From CAVBBU01 sp963593765 (GTDB lineage Bacteria; Bacillota; Clostridia; Lachnospirales; Lachnospiraceae): a DNA stretch of 28,330 nt. A model generated the notes under the pieces. It saw nothing but the letters and a program-made list of their open reading frames with translations. It was not told where the DNA came from and did not search any database. Location of the stretch: assembly GCA_963593765.1 (NCBI GenBank), contig CAVBBU010000011.1:1-28330 (forward strand). Reading direction: 5' to 3'. Positions 16,338 to 23,878 of this stretch are shown here, piece by piece. Each line of letters opens with the position of its first letter. Position 1 is the first letter of the stretch. The translations under genes were made by a program, and so were the position numbers.

Positions 16338-16356
16338 ACTTTTGTTTAAAAGTTTA
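16328..16356 (-). promoter_or_regulatory. Promoter of the large zinc-ribbon gene
   Basis: A perfect TATAAT -10 (16328-16333) with a weak TAAACT -35 (16351-16356) at 17 bases. It is interlaced with the plus-strand promoter, so only one polymerase should be able to bind at a time. Confidence 0.5.
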
Positions 16357-16372
16357 CATTTTGAGGTGCTAT

Positions 16373-17278
16373 ATGTTTTATTATTCCTGGCATATATGGC
16401 TGGCTTTTTTTTATATATATTGTTTTTTGGGCTGGTGCTTTGAGTCTGCTTACGTTTCTATAAAGGAGCAACGCCTTGTTAATAGAGGCTTTCTTAGAGG
16501 TCCTGTCATACCTATATATGGCTTTGGTGCTGTAACTATGCTCTTTGTGTCATATCCATACAAGGACGATATTCTCGCATGCTTTATATCAGGCATGATA
16601 GGTGCAACCACACTTGAATATGTAACCGGCGTGGTTATGGAGCAGCTTTTCAAGGTAAAATACTGGGATTATTCCAATCAAAAATTTAATTATAATGGCT
16701 ACATATGCCTTAGCTCATCTATAGTTTGGGGAATTTTTACCGTACTGCTGGATAATGTTTTCCACCACTTTGTCGTAAATATGCTTAGCCTTTTTTCAGA
16801 TACTGCAATTACTATTATAGTAACTATAGTAAGTATAATATTTGCCTTTGATGCAATCAACTCTGTTAGAGCTGCTCTTAGTCTTGCAAATGCTCTTGAG
16901 GCTATGCACAAGGTTAGGGCAAGTCTTGAGGAGGTGCAGCTTCAGCTTTCTAATCTTGCGGCTGAAGCAAGTGATTATTCTTCAAAGCACATGAGCAGTA
17001 TTAAGTCCGGTGCAGCAAGAGCAGGCAAGGAAAGGCTTATCGCCTTGTCAGAATTAAAGGCTAGTATAGAAGCGCGCCTTGCTCAGCTTAAGGATTCTAA
17101 TCCTGGTAAGGAAAGCTATAATGCTATAGTAGAAAAATTTAAAGCTATAAGCCTTCCGCAGTTTAAATCAACTAAGCTTCTAACTGCATTTAAAAAAGGG
17201 CTGCTTCGTGGCAACCCTCATGCATCCTCTAAATATAGTGAAGCCCTTCGTGAGCTTCAAAAAAGAATCTCAAAGTGA
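16373..17278 (+). CDS. Putative ABC-transporter-permease-like membrane protein (CmpB family)
   Basis: The protein has 301 residues from the ATG at 16373, which has GAGGTG four bases upstream; a TTG at 16361 in the same frame overlaps that site and is unlikely. The N-terminal half has four to five membrane segments with family-like motifs: YCFLGWCFESAYVS, NRGFLRGPVIPIYGFGA, and EYVTGVVMEQLFKVKYWDYS. These match the family named ABC_trans_CmpB, common in Clostridia; its transport role is unproven. The C-terminal 130 residues are a charged helical, probably coiled-coil tail facing the cytoplasm. The end overlaps the convergent gene at 17270 by nine bases. Family sure, function not. Confidence 0.85.
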   Translation: MFYYSWHIWLAFFYIYCFLGWCFESAYVSIKEQRLVNRGFLRGPVIPIYGFGAVTMLFVSYPYKDDILACFISGMIGATTLEYVTGVVMEQLFKVKYWDYSNQKFNYNGYICLSSSIVWGIFTVLLDNVFHHFVVNMLSLFSDTAITIIVTIVSIIFAFDAINSVRAALSLANALEAMHKVRASLEEVQLQLSNLAAEASDYSSKHMSSIKSGAARAGKERLIALSELKASIEARLAQLKDSNPGKESYNAIVEKFKAISLPQFKSTKLLTAFKKGLLRGNPHASSKYSEALRELQKRISK

Positions 17279-17683
17279 TTTATCCATATATTCTCTAACT
17301 GCGGCTGCAGTAGGAAGCTCATCAAAGCTTTGGCTATCTGTTTCTAGTATAGCTAAGGCTTTAATTATTTTTTCATCAGCCTTAGTAATAGCCCTGTCTA
17401 TTCTGCGATCCTTTTCCCACGTTGCTATAGCCATCTCACGGCTAGGCACCTCTATCTCATCTACATCAGGATACTTGCTTTCGTATAATGCCTCTCTAAG
17501 AACCAGCAGCTCGTATTGGAGCGTTCTTATATCCTTTACATCTGGCCAAAGCTCCTTAAGCATGGCTATCTCCCAGTCCTGCTGCTCCTGCCCATAAGGA
17601 TACAGTCTTCTTCTATACATAGCCTCTCTTTTTTCTCGCATCTGTCTTGTTTCAAATGTAAGCCATCTAGGAATTCTTGCCAT
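17270..17683 (-). CDS. Conserved-looking protein of unknown function in CobW operon
   Basis: A soluble 137-residue protein I do not recognise. The start is the ATG at 17683, with GGAGG seven bases upstream; an earlier start at 17722 would overlap the neighbouring stop region and lacks a ribosome binding site. The N-terminus is basic and aromatic (ARIPRWLTFETRQMREKREAMYRRRLYPYG), listed here as residues 2-31; the rest is acidic and largely helical, with no cysteine or membrane segment. It is the last gene after the two CobW-like GTPases, with a 41-base gap, so a link to their metal-handling role is plausible but unproven. Confidence 0.7.
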   Translation of the reverse strand: MARIPRWLTFETRQMREKREAMYRRRLYPYGQEQQDWEIAMLKELWPDVKDIRTLQYELLVLREALYESKYPDVDEIEVPSREMAIATWEKDRRIDRAITKADEKIIKALAILETDSQSFDELPTAAAVREYMDKSL

Positions 17684-17724
17684 AAGTAAACCTCCGTTGT
17701 AATTCTTAGCATATAGTAACAAGC

Positions 17725-18684
17725 TTAAAACTGCACAATCTCGTCTATCGCACCAGTTCTTGCCACATCCTTAATATAAAGTACTGGCCCTACTCCGTCA
17801 TATTCCTTGCAGTCTTCTGCCTTAATTTCTGCAGTTATTTTTATCCAGTCTCTGCTTTGGAAGCTAGAGGCTCCCTCGTATCTGCATACAATTCCTAAAA
17901 ATTGCATATCTGCCTCGCAGCAGGTCATCGCTCTTCTTCCTATAACCAGCATATCTGACGGAATATTTTTAGGTCTTACAACCTGTCCTGTGAGTGTCAC
18001 ACTCTTACCTGCATATCTGTCTGTCCTATCCATAGCATCTACATAGAATATTCCAAAATCCTCTGGCTTTATCTCTATGCTGTCTGAATCGATATCATAC
18101 GGAAGCTCTATATTAAAGTCTCCTCGTATCTCTCCGTCCTTACCCTCAAATATAATCTCACCGCCAGGTGCCATAGCCTTAAGCTGTATGTAGTAGCTGC
18201 CTAATATATCCTCACTAACACCGTCTGCCCTATTACATATAACAAGCTCAGAGCTCTTTAGCATAGGCCCTAAAAATGGCTTCATATTTTTAAGATACAA
18301 ATCAAAGGTTGATGTATCTATAATAGTTATCTGCTGATTAAGAAAAAGCTCATCCGGAAGCTCAAACTCATTTTGCAGCCACATACCATTCCATTCGATT
18401 ATAATTCTCTCCGGAAGGTACATAAGATTAAGCTCGCTTAGCTTTTCCTTAGATATATCTTCCTTGTCCTCTATCTGCAGCCTGATAGTATTATTAAGCT
18501 TTAAATCAGCCTCGTTATAATCTGTATCGCCCTCCTCGCATACTAAAAGAAGAGTCTTTCCGTCTGTCTTAAAATACTCCTGATCCATAGTAAAGCTTAA
18601 AAATTTTGTTTTCCCTGCCTCTAAAAATCCATTTATAAGAAATACAGGTACCTGTTCATTATTATAGCCTTGTATATCTGACAT
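17725..18684 (-). CDS. CobW-like GTPase fused to a YcgQ/DUF1980-like domain
   Basis: The protein has 319 residues. The N-terminal part (about 10-165) is a G3E/CobW-type P-loop domain: Walker A NGFLEAGKTKFL (18-29), an IIIEWNGMW segment matching IIIEPSGVG of the neighbour, and a VICNRAD guanine-specificity motif. The metal-binding CxCC of the family is absent. The C-terminal part (about 215-319) has RYAGKSVTLTGQVV, then MLVIGRRAMTCCEADMQFLG, which resembles the C-terminal domain of YcgQ (DUF1980/TIGR03943), normally partnered with the YcgR permease. Its ATG overlaps the stop of the upstream CobW gene by one base (TAATG), so the two are made together. The fusion is unusual; substrate is unknown. 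Confidence 0.8.
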   Translation of the reverse strand: MSDIQGYNNEQVPVFLINGFLEAGKTKFLSFTMDQEYFKTDGKTLLLVCEEGDTDYNEADLKLNNTIRLQIEDKEDISKEKLSELNLMYLPERIIIEWNGMWLQNEFELPDELFLNQQITIIDTSTFDLYLKNMKPFLGPMLKSSELVICNRADGVSEDILGSYYIQLKAMAPGGEIIFEGKDGEIRGDFNIELPYDIDSDSIEIKPEDFGIFYVDAMDRTDRYAGKSVTLTGQVVRPKNIPSDMLVIGRRAMTCCEADMQFLGIVCRYEGASSFQSRDWIKITAEIKAEDCKEYDGVGPVLYIKDVARTGAIDEIVQF

Positions 18685-19886
18685 TATGCTCTAAACTCCT
18701 TTGTAAGCATCTCCTCATTAAGCTCCGAGCCTATAACGCATAGCTTTCCTGTATAGTCAGGCTTATCCTTTCTTACCTCTACCTCCCCCGGAACCATATC
18801 AAAGTAGAGCCACTCTCCTGCCTTATCACCTGATGGAAGCATACCCTTGGCTCTTACAATATTTCCATATTCATTCGTATTTGCTATCTTATCAAGAAAG
18901 GCATTAAGCTTTTCCTCAGATACCGGTGCTACCTGCTCGAGTCCCCATGATGTGAATATCTCATCTGCATCATGATGGTGGTGATGATGTCCGCAGCCAC
19001 AGCCCTCATGCTCATGTTCGTGCTCATGATGATGCCCGCAGCACTCGTGTCCCTCTTCGTGCTCATGTTCATGCTCGTGATGATGCCCACAGCACTCATG
19101 TCCTTCCTCATGCTCGTGTTCGTGCTCATGATGGTGTCCACAGCACTCGTGCCCTTCCTCGTGTTCATGCTCGTGATGGTGTCCACAGCATCCATATCCT
19201 TCCTCGTGTCCGTGTTCATGCTCGTGATGATGATGCTCATGTTCATCCTCCTGCATAGAAGCAAGAAGCTCACTCTTTAGATCCACCGGACTTTCTAATA
19301 TTTCAAGCAGCTTAGTTCCCTCTAGCTCATTTATAGGAGTAGTTATTATAGTTGCATTTGGGTTAATCGTTCTGATAAGCTCTACTGCCTCATCTATCAC
19401 ATTTTGCTCTGCCACATCAGTTCTGCTTAAAACTATAGTAGTTGCATGCTCTATCTGATTATTAAAGAACTCTCCAAAGTTCTTCATATATAGCTTGCAC
19501 TTTTTTACATCAACTACTGTAATGGCACAGTTTTGCTCTACGCTTAGCTGTGACTCAACTCCTGCTACCGCCTTTAGTACGTCAGATAGCTTTCCTACTC
19601 CCGATGGCTCTATAATAATTCTATCCGGTGTATAGCTTGTAAGTATCTGCGTAAGTGATTCCTTAAAATCTCCTACAAGTGAGCAGCATATGCATCCAGA
19701 ATTCATTTCCTTAATTTCTATTCCAGAGCTTTTTAAAAAGCCACCATCTATTCCTATCTCTCCAAATTCATTTTCAATAAGCACAACCTTTTCATTTGCT
19801 ACAGCCTCACTAAGAAGCTTTTTAATAAAGGTTGTCTTACCTGCTCCCAAAAATCCTGAAACTATATCTATCTTTGTATTACTCAT
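18684..19886 (-). CDS. CobW/G3E-family metallochaperone GTPase with His/Cys repeats
   Basis: The protein has 400 residues and probably delivers a metal, most likely zinc, to a client protein using GTP. The P-loop is SGFLGAGKTTF (10-20), the CxCC metal motif is GCICC (about 64-68), the Walker B region is IIIEPSGVGKL, and SRTD stands where NKxD is usual. Residues about 213-304 form a metal-binding tract of near-identical units (core ECCGHHHEHEHEH) ending in GCGCGHHHHHH. The C-terminal CobW domain (about 310-400) includes GNIVRAKGML and EWLYFDMVPG. AAGGAAGG precedes the ATG. No Zur box or cobalamin riboswitch was seen. A cobalt or nickel role cannot be excluded. Confidence 0.92.
   Translation of the reverse strand: MSNTKIDIVSGFLGAGKTTFIKKLLSEAVANEKVVLIENEFGEIGIDGGFLKSSGIEIKEMNSGCICCSLVGDFKESLTQILTSYTPDRIIIEPSGVGKLSDVLKAVAGVESQLSVEQNCAITVVDVKKCKLYMKNFGEFFNNQIEHATTIVLSRTDVAEQNVIDEAVELIRTINPNATIITTPINELEGTKLLEILESPVDLKSELLASMQEDEHEHHHHEHEHGHEEGYGCCGHHHEHEHEEGHECCGHHHEHEHEHEEGHECCGHHHEHEHEHEEGHECCGHHHEHEHEHEGCGCGHHHHHHDADEIFTSWGLEQVAPVSEEKLNAFLDKIANTNEYGNIVRAKGMLPSGDKAGEWLYFDMVPGEVEVRKDKPDYTGKLCVIGSELNEEMLTKEFRA
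18972..19251 (-). repeat. 51-bp in-frame tandem repeats in the CobW gene
   Basis: The His/Cys tract is encoded by about four consecutive units of 51 bases (17 codons; three have the same protein sequence, one is divergent), flanked by shorter His-rich remnants. Synonymous differences (CAC/CAT, GAG/GAA) show that the copies are not brand new. In-frame slippage could change the number of metal-binding units. Confidence 0.88.
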
Positions 19887-19911
19887 ATCATTACCTTCCT
19901 TCTATATACTG

Positions 19912-20421
19912 TTAAAGCATATTAATATGCTCTACTCTTTTAATTATAACAGCACCAAGTATCCCTATAATAATTCCGCATACCACTCCTGCAAGCATAA
20001 GAACAGGCATATAATATGCTATGCGAATATTATGTATTATTATGGCTGCGACTATAAGCTGTCCTACATTATGCATTACGCCGCCTACTATGCTTACTCC
20101 TGCTGCGGACAGTCTTCCAAGTCTTTTAACTATCAGCATGCTGCCAATGCTTACTATACCGCCACTTAATGAATATAATATAGAAAACATATTTCCAAAC
20201 AAAAGTCCTACCAGTATTATTCTAAACAGACCTACTACTATGGCTGCTCGCTCTCCTATAGTATATAAGCATACTATGGTTACAAGATTTGCAAGTCCAA
20301 GCTTTGCACCCGGTATCCCAAGTGATATAGGTATAAGGCTTTCTATAAAGCTCATAATAGCAGCAAGTGCAATCATAATTCCATATAATGCAGCTTTTTT
20401 TGCTTTTGTTTTATCAGGCAT
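19912..20421 (-). CDS. Gx transporter family / HepS-like membrane protein
   Basis: The protein has 169 residues from the ATG at 20421; a TTG at 20433 is the only longer start and lacks support. It has about five membrane segments and the family-like MSFIESLIPISLGIPGAKLGLANLVTIV stretch (residues about 23-50), GLFRIILVGLLFGN, and a GGVMHNVGQL motif. The family is annotated as Gx transporter or heptaprenyl diphosphate synthase component I; both names are historical and the function is unsettled, but the fold suggests an ECF-like small-molecule binding subunit. It starts the unit with the two CobW genes, 25 bases before the next start, so a metal or cofactor substrate is conceivable. Confidence 0.82.
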   Translation of the reverse strand: MPDKTKAKKAALYGIMIALAAIMSFIESLIPISLGIPGAKLGLANLVTIVCLYTIGERAAIVVGLFRIILVGLLFGNMFSILYSLSGGIVSIGSMLIVKRLGRLSAAGVSIVGGVMHNVGQLIVAAIIIHNIRIAYYMPVLMLAGVVCGIIIGILGAVIIKRVEHINML

Positions 20422-20446
20422 ATATACTCTCAATCATTCTTAAAAT

Positions 20447-20479
20447 GAGGCATGAATCCAATAAGGATAATCATGCCTC
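20447..20479 (-). terminator. Terminator between the Asp23 gene and the CobW operon
   Basis: GAGGCATGA pairs with TCATGCCTC, with an inner ATCC/GGAT stem, followed on the minus strand by ATTTTAAG. The U-run is short, so some readthrough into the downstream genes is likely; no strong promoter was found between the hairpin and the gene at 20421. Confidence 0.7.
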
Positions 20480-20486
20480 GCATTAA

Positions 20487-20861
20487 TTATTCTATATTAA
20501 CACCTGCTACCTTAACATTAACATCCAGTACATTAAGTCCGGTCATGTTTTCTATAGAATTCTTAACTCTCTCCTGTACTCTCTCGCAAACCTCAGGTAT
20601 GCTCTGATTGTACTTGATATTAATCGATAGATTAACAGATACATGCTGCTCGTCTACCTCTACCTTAACACCCTTTGACAGGTTCTTCATGCCTAGCTTT
20701 GCAACAAGCTCGTTAGTTATATTTCCTGCCATAGAGTCAACTCCGTCTACCTCTGTAGCTGCAAGTCCGGCTATAATAGCGACAACATCGTCCGCTATGC
20801 TAACCTCGCCTATCTTTTCCTTTTCATATACTACATGTGTATTTCTGTTTTCCTCTGCCAT
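20487..20861 (-). CDS. Asp23/Gls24 family envelope stress protein
   Basis: The protein has 124 residues from the ATG at 20861 (GGGAGG five bases upstream); an in-frame start at 20939 would lie inside the response regulator gene. The family signature is clear: KIGEVSIADDVVAIIAGLAATEVDGVDSM (about 15-43), a central amphipathic segment, and the C-terminal strands NIKYNQSIPEVCERVQERVKNSIENMTGL (about 80-108) ending VNVKVAGVNIE. Members accumulate under alkaline or envelope stress and associate with the membrane through partner proteins. It starts 22 bases after the response regulator stop. Confidence 0.94.
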   Translation of the reverse strand: MAEENRNTHVVYEKEKIGEVSIADDVVAIIAGLAATEVDGVDSMAGNITNELVAKLGMKNLSKGVKVEVDEQHVSVNLSINIKYNQSIPEVCERVQERVKNSIENMTGLNVLDVNVKVAGVNIE

Positions 20862-20883
20862 AAGGACCTCCCATATGTATAAT

Positions 20884-21579
20884 CTATGCTCTAAAGTAAT
20901 ATCCGACTCCCCACTTAGTATGCACATATTTTGGCTCACTAGGTGATGGCTCTATCTTCTCTCTAAGTCGTCTTACATGTACATCTACAGTTCTGGCATC
21001 TCCGGACTCCTTAGCCTTACTGCCCCAAACTAAGGTAAGAAGCTGTTCTCTGCTATATACCTTTCCCTGATTATTAACCAAAAGCTCTAGTATATCAAAT
21101 TCCTTAGCTGTAAGATCTATCTCCTTATCTGATATAAAAACTCTTCTCGAATCAGGATCGAGCTTAAAATCTCCTATAGCTATAACTCTGCTAACAGGCT
21201 CTGCTTTTTTGATAGCTGCCCTAGACCTTCGCATAATTACCTTTATTCTAGCCTTAACCTCAAGTATATTAAATGGCTTTGTTACATAGTCATCTGCACC
21301 ATACTCAAGACCTAGTATCTTATCCATATCAGTGCCCTTAGCCGTAAGCATGATAATAGGCACATCTGAAAACTCTCTGACTGCCTGGCATACCTCGTAG
21401 CCATCTAACTTAGGTAGCATAACATCAAGCAGTATCACATCATAATCATTATTCTTAGCCTTGTCTAGAGCCTCCTCGCCATCATATGCACAGTCGACCT
21501 TCATTCCATCCTGCTCAAGACTAAACCTTATTCCCTTAACTATTAACTTCTCATCATCTACGACTAAAACCTTAGGCAT
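20884..21579 (-). CDS. OmpR/PhoB-type response regulator (no adjacent kinase)
   Basis: The protein has 231 residues: receiver domain (1-118) with acidic pocket VVDDE, phosphoacceptor in VILLDVMLPKLDGYEV (Asp about 52), switch Thr in IIMLTAKG and Lys in YVTKPF; then a winged-helix DNA-binding domain (about 132-231) with DLTAKEFDILELLVNNQGKVYSREQLL and VDVHVRRLREKIEP. The overall style is that of WalR/PhoP regulators of wall and envelope genes. No histidine kinase lies in the window, so it is an orphan here. GGAAGG precedes the ATG. It is co-transcribed with comEA before and the Asp23 gene after it; envelope-stress control is plausible inference. Confidence 0.95.
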   Translation of the reverse strand: MPKVLVVDDEKLIVKGIRFSLEQDGMKVDCAYDGEEALDKAKNNDYDVILLDVMLPKLDGYEVCQAVREFSDVPIIMLTAKGTDMDKILGLEYGADDYVTKPFNILEVKARIKVIMRRSRAAIKKAEPVSRVIAIGDFKLDPDSRRVFISDKEIDLTAKEFDILELLVNNQGKVYSREQLLTLVWGSKAKESGDARTVDVHVRRLREKIEPSPSEPKYVHTKWGVGYYFRA

Positions 21580-21598
21580 CCTATTAACCTTCCAAGCT

Positions 21599-22246
21599 CT
21601 ATACTGTTATACTATCCTTTATCTTGTTGAACAATGAATCCTTAATTCCGGATATGTTCATTATATCTTCTATACTTTTAAAGCCTTGATTCTTTTCTCT
21701 ATATGCGATTATGTCCTCGGCTCGTGACTCTCCTATACCTCTAAGAGTCATAAGCTCTTCCTTAGTTGCTATATTAATATTAACTAATCCCTTGCTATTT
21801 GAGACATCAGCCTGACTACCATTAATAATACCAGACTTGCTTTCTTCTATAGAAGGAATATATATCTTCATTCCATCTGTTACATATTCCGCCAGATTAA
21901 TATATTCCTTAGCTGCATTATCCGTAAAGCCACCAGCCATCTCAAGAGCCTTAGCTATCCTATCAGTAGAATTAAGCTCATATACTCCCGGGCTTATAAC
22001 CTCACCGCATACATATACAACGCAGCTTTTATCTTCTGTGATTTGAGCTTCTACAGTACTTTGAGTTTTGGCTTCCTTATCTCCCTGGGCTTCGTTGCTA
22101 TTTTCAGCCTCTAGGCTTGCTTCTTTAATAGTAGTTTCTTCATATTTAAGAGAGTCTATGCTTTGAAGCCTCGTGCAGCTATAGCTAATTCCGGCAACCA
22201 AAAGTACAATTACTATTATGCATATTTTAAGTATTTTTTTGTTCAT
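21599..22246 (-). CDS. comEA: ComEA-like DNA-binding competence protein
   Basis: The protein has 215 residues: one N-terminal membrane anchor (about 5-22), an acidic linker, an SLBB domain (about 75-130; VVYVCGEVISPGVYELNSTDRIAKALEMAGG), and a C-terminal pair of helix-hairpin-helix motifs (VNINIATKEELMTLRGIGESRAEDIIAYRE, about 150-182). In competent bacteria ComEA binds incoming double-stranded DNA at the membrane. No comEC is adjacent. The ribosome binding site is AGGAGG and the gene has its own promoter at 22293-22320. It could alternatively serve in DNA binding without competence. Confidence 0.92.
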   Translation of the reverse strand: MNKKILKICIIVIVLLVAGISYSCTRLQSIDSLKYEETTIKEASLEAENSNEAQGDKEAKTQSTVEAQITEDKSCVVYVCGEVISPGVYELNSTDRIAKALEMAGGFTDNAAKEYINLAEYVTDGMKIYIPSIEESKSGIINGSQADVSNSKGLVNINIATKEELMTLRGIGESRAEDIIAYREKNQGFKSIEDIMNISGIKDSLFNKIKDSITV

Positions 22247-22292
22247 CAGCGTTCCTCCTATCGCTTTGAGGACCGCTCAGTCTGTATGTATT

Positions 22293-22320
22293 ATTCTACC
22301 AAAAGTAAGCGAAAAATCAA
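22293..22320 (-). promoter_or_regulatory. Promoter of comEA-regulator-Asp23
   Basis: TTGATT (22315-22320), 16-bp spacer, TAGAAT (22293-22298) with an extended TG. It points away from the plus-strand promoter 15 bp to its right. Confidence 0.65.
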
Positions 22321-22335
22321 GCTATATACAAGCAA

Positions 22336-22364
22336 TTGACTAGCCATAGGCTCGATTTTATAAT
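22336..22364 (+). promoter_or_regulatory. Near-consensus promoter of the YprB-type gene
   Basis: TTGACT (22336-22341), 17-bp spacer, TATAAT (22359-22364). The expected start at about 22371-22372 coincides with the ATG at 22372. Confidence 0.7.
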
Positions 22365-22371
22365 AGATGGC

Positions 22372-23433
22372 ATGAAAAAATATGTTGAAAAATTAAAGCT
22401 AAATATAGACTATCCTATAGAGGCTCTTGGCAGCCCTAAGAAGCTTCTTATATTTGATATAGAAACCACAGGTCTGTCTGCCGCAAACTCAAGTCTTTAT
22501 ATGATAGCTGCTCTTACACTAGATCCTGATAATTATATCTTAACTCAGTGGTTTGCAGATGATATGTCAGATGAGCAGGATATGCTAAAGGATTTTTTTA
22601 GCTATCTAAGTAGCTTTGATACCGTCATATCCTATAACGGAGAAACCTTTGATATCCCATATATAAAAAGCTGCGCCCTTAGCTATCATATGCTAGGTCC
22701 TCTTGATGATATGAGAAGCATCGACCTATATAAGCATATAAGAAGGTATAGGAAAATATTTCCGCTTGATAAGCTAAATCAAAAAAGCATAGAGCGATTT
22801 ACTGGGCTTATAAGGGAAGACAAATATTCAGGCGGTGAGCTAATTAATGTATATAAGGATTATCTTATATGCAAGGACGAGAGTTTGCTTGATATGCTTT
22901 TGCTGCATAATAAAGAGGACGTTTTGGGGCTTTCTCATATTCTTTGCATGCTATCTTACATAGGCTGCATTAATGGCAGCTTTGATTTTGATAATATAAG
23001 CCTTGCTGAGGACAATATAAAAATCACTTATAAGCTAGAGTGTAAAGTTCCTGTGCCTGTAAATATATCTCTAAAGCCGGTTAGCATAAGCATAGTCGAG
23101 AGCCTTCTAACTGTAAATGTAGAGCTTTATAAGGGAACATGTAAGTTTTTCTTTGAGGATTATAAAAGCTATTATTACCTTCCTATAGAGGACTATGCCA
23201 TACACAAAAGTGTAGGTATGTTCGTTGACAAATCGGCAAGAGTTAAGGCTACTGCAAAGACTGCTTATACTAAAAAGGATGGGCTTTTTGTACCCATCTT
23301 TAATATAGCAAATCAAAATATATTCTATAAGGAATATAATACATATCCTGCATATATACTGCTTGATGATATGCCTAAGGAGCCTAGTTCTTTAAAGGCT
23401 TATGCAAAAGGTCTTATAGCCTATGTATTATAG
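22372..23433 (+). CDS. YprB-type RNase H-like exonuclease
   Basis: The protein has 353 residues. A DEDD-type 3'-5' exonuclease fold of the YprB family (RNase_H_2) occupies about residues 20-190: exo motif I LLIFDIETTGLS, motif II VISYNGETFDIPYI, and motif III LLLHNKEDVLGL. The rest (about 200-353) is beta-rich and unassigned. A TTG at 22336 would extend it by 12 residues but lies in the -35 box; the ATG at 22372 sits at the predicted RNA start and has no ribosome binding site, suggesting a leaderless mRNA. The stop overlaps convergent mazG by six bases. The nuclease substrate in cells is unknown. Confidence 0.85.
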   Translation: MKKYVEKLKLNIDYPIEALGSPKKLLIFDIETTGLSAANSSLYMIAALTLDPDNYILTQWFADDMSDEQDMLKDFFSYLSSFDTVISYNGETFDIPYIKSCALSYHMLGPLDDMRSIDLYKHIRRYRKIFPLDKLNQKSIERFTGLIREDKYSGGELINVYKDYLICKDESLLDMLLLHNKEDVLGLSHILCMLSYIGCINGSFDFDNISLAEDNIKITYKLECKVPVPVNISLKPVSISIVESLLTVNVELYKGTCKFFFEDYKSYYYLPIEDYAIHKSVGMFVDKSARVKATAKTAYTKKDGLFVPIFNIANQNIFYKEYNTYPAYILLDDMPKEPSSLKAYAKGLIAYVL

Positions 23434-23871
23434 GCTCTTTTCGCTTTCCTTTTTACACTTCATTTCCTTTTCCTTAGCCTTTATCTCCTTCCAAAGTGCT
23501 AGGCTCTCCTCTGGAGTTCTTGCAACTGCGTCTCCAAATACATGAGGATGTCTTCTAATAAGCTTTTCTCCAAGCCCCTGCATAACATCATCCAAAGTAA
23601 AAAGTCCCTGCTCTGATGCTATCTGACTATACAAAAGAACCTGAAGAAGCACGTCACCCAGCTCCTCACAAAGATTATCATAGTCCTTATTATCTACAGC
23701 ACTAAGTACCTCACCGGTCTCGTCTGTAAGGCATTTTTTCATGCTCTCAAAGTCCTGTGCCTTATCCCACTTGCAGCCATCCTCGCCTCTTAGAATTGCT
23801 ATAATCTCTCTAAGCTCATTAAAGTCATGCTTACTTTTTTCCTCGTAGGTTTTACCATTATGTACTCTCAT
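23428..23871 (-). CDS. mazG: Single-domain MazG nucleotide pyrophosphohydrolase
   Basis: This is a house-cleaning NTP pyrophosphohydrolase of 147 residues, the length of single-domain forms (E. coli MazG has two domains). The N-terminal LREIIAILRGEDGCKWDKAQDFESMKKCL region (about 21-49) and metal-binding acidic helices (TDETGEVLSAVDNKDYDNLCEELGDVLLQVLL, about 50-80, giving the E..E and E..D pattern) are visible, as is RRHPHVFGD near the C-terminus. It ends six bases into the convergent YprB-type gene and begins seven bases after the degV stop, so it is co-transcribed with degV. Confidence 0.94.
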   Translation of the reverse strand: MRVHNGKTYEEKSKHDFNELREIIAILRGEDGCKWDKAQDFESMKKCLTDETGEVLSAVDNKDYDNLCEELGDVLLQVLLYSQIASEQGLFTLDDVMQGLGEKLIRRHPHVFGDAVARTPEESLALWKEIKAKEKEMKCKKESEKSL

Positions 23872-23878
23872 ATCTCTC

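Noticed and set aside
18972..19280. Plus-strand frame of 102 codons, rich in Met, Val and Leu
   Set aside because: It is the antisense reading of the His/Cys repeat (CAT/CAC read backwards give ATG/GTG) and has no ribosome binding site or family similarity.
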